DNA from: Chloroflexota bacterium
GTDB lineage: Bacteria > Chloroflexota > UBA11872 > VXOZ01
Assembly (NCBI GenBank): GCA_009839775.1
Contig: VXOZ01000264.1
Location: 1-7,451 of the forward strand
Reading direction: 5' to 3'
Length of the DNA: 7,451 bases
In this document: one piece after another, positions 5,741 to 7,451 of the stretch
Position numbering within the stretch: position 1 is the stretch's first letter
Layout: each line of letters opens with the position of its first letter
Translations under genes and position numbers: made by a program
The notes under the pieces: model-generated
The model's database searches: none
Seen by the model: the letters and a program-made list of their open reading frames with translations, nothing else
What the model was told of the DNA's origin: nothing

Positions 5741-5967
5741 GGGGTGCTCCTCTTATGCTATTCTTGCCGCTTTCGCCTTGTCCTGTCTTTGCTGGAATGT
5801 ATGGAAACTGCCAGAACGTCGGCGTCTGCCTTTGCGTTAGAGATTTGCTCTGTTACAGAGTATACCTGTTGTAGGAAGAGGTACCGATTACCAATTATCT
5901 ATAGGGCACTTCGCGACTACGCGAGCCTTCTGCGAAACCTGGGCTTTTTTCCCAAAGGCCCAACCAT

Positions 5968-6035
5968 TGGATTCCGGCCCCGAATCATTCGATACTTCGT
6001 ATCGAGTACGGGGCAGGCTTTTCGCCGGAATGACG
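5968..6035. repeat. Diverged CGTCATTCCGGC-type inverted repeat
   Basis: ATTCCGGC (5971-5978) is the reverse complement of GCCGGAAT (6024-6031), and the element ends GGAATGACG (6027-6035). Inside are CCCCG (5978-5982) against CGGGG (6009-6013) and a central hairpin, TCGATAC (5989-5995), loop TTC, GTATCGA (5999-6005). On the minus strand it begins CGTCATTCCGGCGAAAAGCC and gives the peptide VIPAK, a translation I recognise from a widespread intergenic repeat. This copy has a long, nested insert between the arms, longer than the simple form I remember. Confidence 0.65.
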
Positions 6036-6079
6036 GAGCGGTCAGAGATTTTGTATACAGCGCAAGACTTGGGCGATCG

Positions 6080-6154
6080 GAAAGCCCTCTCCTGGGGGAG
6101 AGGGTTTGGGTGAGGGCGACCACCCGTAAATCTTGCCATGCCCGGTAGGATGAG
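6080..6154. repeat. CCCTCTCC hairpin repeat, copy 1 (75 bases)
   Basis: The core, 6080-6121, matches 7377-7418 at 41 of 42 bases; the one difference is A6101 against G7398. CCCTCTCC (6085-6092) pairs with GGAGAGGG (6097-6104) around a four-base loop, and GCCCTC (6084-6089) could instead pair with GAGGGC (6112-6117). After a poorly conserved 12 bases, TGCCATGCCCGG (6134-6145) recurs at exactly the same offset in copy 2, and both end in TGAG nine bases later. The minus strand translates to HPNPLPQ, a familiar spurious peptide of a common intergenic repeat. Confidence 0.8.
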
Positions 6155-6169
6155 AGGGCTCGCTCAACA

Positions 6170-6198
6170 TTGAAGCACTTGCATCCTGGGAATATAAT
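6170..6198 (+). promoter_or_regulatory. Sigma-70-type promoter for oxidoreductase D
   Basis: TTGAAG (6170-6175) and a perfect TATAAT (6193-6198) are separated by exactly 17 bases, the best-formed promoter in the window. Transcription would start near 6205, giving a leader of about 90 bases before the ATG at 6295. The leader contains small palindromes, TGCAATTGCA (6253-6262) and GTGATCAC (6285-6292), which may or may not be functional. Confidence 0.55.
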
Positions 6199-6294
6199 TG
6201 CCGTATTACTCTTGATGGTGCGATTGGAATGTCCGCGACCGGTTTGCCGCATTGCAATTGCACCGAGTCCCAAATACAAGGATTGTGATCACCC

Positions 6295-7335
6295 ATGAGT
6301 ACCGAACGACGCGCCAGACTTGCCTTTATCGGCTGTGGTGGCTTTGCCACGGCCTCGATATTCCCCCAAATACCGCTTATTCCAGAGATTGACCTCGTTG
6401 CCGTGTGCGACATCGTAGAAGAGAAAGCGCAGCGCAACGCCCGCAACTTCGGCGCGCGCCGCGTGTACACCGACATGGAAAAGATGCTGGATACGGAGGA
6501 ACTCGACGGAGTGTTTACCATCGGACCGGCTCCGCAGCAGTACCAGCTTGCGCCGGTGGTGCTCAATCGCGGCCTGCCGGTCTACACCGAAAAGCCGTCG
6601 GCCAATACGTCACCGGAGGCGAAGGAACTGGCCGAACTGGCCGAGTCGAACGGCACGTGGGGCCAGGTGGGCTTCATGAAGCGCTTTGCCGACGTGTACA
6701 CCATCGCCAAGGAAGTCATTGCCCGTCCCGAATTTGGCGGCCTGCATGTGCTTAAGGTCAAGTTCGGCCAAGGAAAGTATCCGCAGATCTGGGGCATCGA
6801 TTCCGCCAAACGGGCGTTTCTCATTGGACAGTGCGTGCATATCTTCGACCTGGTGCGGTTCTTCGGCGGTGACGTGCGCGCCGTAAATGCCCTCTACTAT
6901 GAGGTCGGCCCGCAAAACTTCTCCTATCTCATCAACCTGGAGTTCGTGAACGGCACGGTTGGACACATGGACATCAACACGCTTGATTCCAAGGTGGGGA
7001 CCCGCGACGTCATCGAGACGCTGGAACTCATCGGCATGGAGACCCACGTGGTCTGCGAGGATATGATGAAGGTCACGTACCAGCCCCACGAGCAGTGGAC
7101 GGAGGCGGCGCCGGGCTTGGGACGCTACAACTACACGCTCGATCCCTCTTGGACGGGTCTTGGCAAGAGCCAGACGAACTTCGGCTACACCAATGAGGTG
7201 CGCCACTTTGCCCGCCGCTGCCTGGGTCTGGAAAACAGCGGCCCCGACCTCTGGGATAGTTACAAGTCGCTCACGTTTGGCGAGGCGGTGTACAAAAGCT
7301 CCCACGGCGGCGGCCGGGTGCTGGTGGAACAGTAG
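6295..7335 (+). CDS. Gfo/Idh/MocA family NAD(P)-dependent oxidoreductase (D)
   Basis: This 346-residue protein has a Rossmann domain at residues 7-125 with a good nucleotide-binding loop, FIGCGGFATA (11-20), and acidic D39 at the end of the second strand, which favours NAD(H). The EKP motif is intact (99-101, K100 catalytic). GFMKRF (126-131) matches the family's GFxRRF segment. In the second signature, LIGQCVHIFDLVRFFGG (176-192), H182 and D185 are present, but the aspartate expected four residues before the histidine is G178. It may therefore use a different catalytic arrangement from oxidoreductase A. The C-terminal domain ends with conserved helices, YTNEVRHFARRCL (298-310) and a DSYKSLTFGEAVYKS segment. 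An in-frame TGA at 6286-6288 rules out an earlier start, though the nearest ribosome-like site, AAGGA (6278-6282), is twelve bases away. It is transcribed away from the sulfatase. Family call secure; substrate unknown. Confidence 0.92.
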   Translation: MSTERRARLAFIGCGGFATASIFPQIPLIPEIDLVAVCDIVEEKAQRNARNFGARRVYTDMEKMLDTEELDGVFTIGPAPQQYQLAPVVLNRGLPVYTEKPSANTSPEAKELAELAESNGTWGQVGFMKRFADVYTIAKEVIARPEFGGLHVLKVKFGQGKYPQIWGIDSAKRAFLIGQCVHIFDLVRFFGGDVRAVNALYYEVGPQNFSYLINLEFVNGTVGHMDINTLDSKVGTRDVIETLELIGMETHVVCEDMMKVTYQPHEQWTEAAPGLGRYNYTLDPSWTGLGKSQTNFGYTNEVRHFARRCLGLENSGPDLWDSYKSLTFGEAVYKSSHGGGRVLVEQ

Positions 7336-7376
7336 GCGCCATCGCTGGACAGAGTATTCTCGGCTTTGCAAAATTT

Positions 7377-7451
7377 GAAAGCCCTCTCCTGGGGGAGGGG
7401 GTTTGGGTGAGGGCGACCGATCGCCAGTGCTGCTATGCCCGGGCAACTGAG
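7377..7451. repeat. CCCTCTCC hairpin repeat, copy 2 (75 bases, to window end)
   Basis: This copy begins 41 bases after the stop of oxidoreductase D. The 42-base core (7377-7418) is followed by a variable segment, then TGCTATGCCCGG (7431-7442) and a terminal TGAG. G7398 turns one pair of the stem into a T-G mismatch (G-U wobble in RNA). There is no T-tract, so a terminator role is doubtful. The element may continue beyond the window. Confidence 0.75.

Larger units (their letters stand above)
5741..6294. other. Divergent gap between sulfatase and oxidoreductase D
   Basis: This gap of 554 bases has no credible gene. From the sulfatase side: its ribosome site GAGGAG at 5752-5747; then a more AT-rich stretch (about 5753-5967) with an inverted repeat CTCTGT-T-ACAGAG (5848-5860). 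That repeat touches a minus-strand TATACT (5864-5859), a weak promoter candidate for the sulfatase without a good -35. Then follow a diverged CGTCATTCCGGC-type repeat (5968-6035), a CCCTCTCC hairpin repeat (6080-6154) and a good + strand promoter (6170-6198) for oxidoreductase D. Confidence 0.6.

Noticed and set aside
5417..6148. + strand frame running from the sulfatase into the divergent gap
   Set aside because: Half is antisense to the sulfatase and the rest reads through two repeat elements; no start signal or domain is visible.
6285..6292. GTGATCAC as a CRP-type operator
   Set aside because: It lacks the TGTGA-N6-TCACA spacing and sits directly before the start codon; an eight-base palindrome is expected by chance.
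6610..7446. Minus-strand frame of 278 codons opposite oxidoreductase D
   Set aside because: Its first residues are a translation of the hairpin repeat and the rest is antisense to a well-supported gene.
1..7451. tRNA or rRNA genes
   Set aside because: No conserved tRNA arms or rRNA motifs were noticed on either strand by eye.

Overview
The window is a piece of bacterial accessory chromosome with GC-rich genes and long, repeat-filled intergenic gaps. Gene content (Gfo/Idh/MocA oxidoreductases, a DegT-type aminotransferase, a formylglycine-type sulfatase, a HicBA toxin-antitoxin pair) and the many short palindromic repeats suggest a large-genome, uncultured heterotroph such as a Chloroflexota or Poribacteria-like lineage. 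This placement is a guess from style of sequence; no marker gene is present.

Layout: (1) 2-232, the C-terminal end of an unidentified + strand protein. (2) 233-669, a non-coding gap with two copies of a perfect palindrome and some operator-like repeats. (3) 670-1659, Gfo/Idh/MocA oxidoreductase A, and 1957-3240, a PLP-dependent DegT/DnrJ/EryC1/StrS aminotransferase, both on +, separated by 297 bases carrying another dispersed repeat. (4) A short convergent gap with a hairpin repeat. (5) On the minus strand, 5740-4148 a sulfatase, then 3974-3672 hicB and 3668-3384 hicA. (6) 5741-6294, a divergent gap with two more repeat families and a good promoter. (7) 6295-7335, Gfo/Idh/MocA oxidoreductase D on +, followed by a second copy of one of the repeats.

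How the genes may work together: two NAD(P)-dependent sugar/cyclitol-type dehydrogenases, one aminotransferase that acts on keto-sugars or keto-cyclitols, and one sulfatase fit the processing of a sulfated and/or aminated carbohydrate: remove sulfate, oxidise a hydroxyl to a ketone, interconvert ketone and amine. The substrate cannot be read from the sequence, and the genes are not one operon. HicBA is probably an independent stability or stress module.

The most distinctive signal is non-coding. All the intergenic gaps apart from the 173-base sulfatase-hicB spacer and the 3-base hicB-hicA junction carry a member of at least one short repeat family, five families in all. Two families have two copies in the window. 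One pair shows a compensatory base change that preserves a perfect palindrome; the other has conserved ends around a variable middle. I see no clear new defence or biosynthetic system; the repeats are the best lead.
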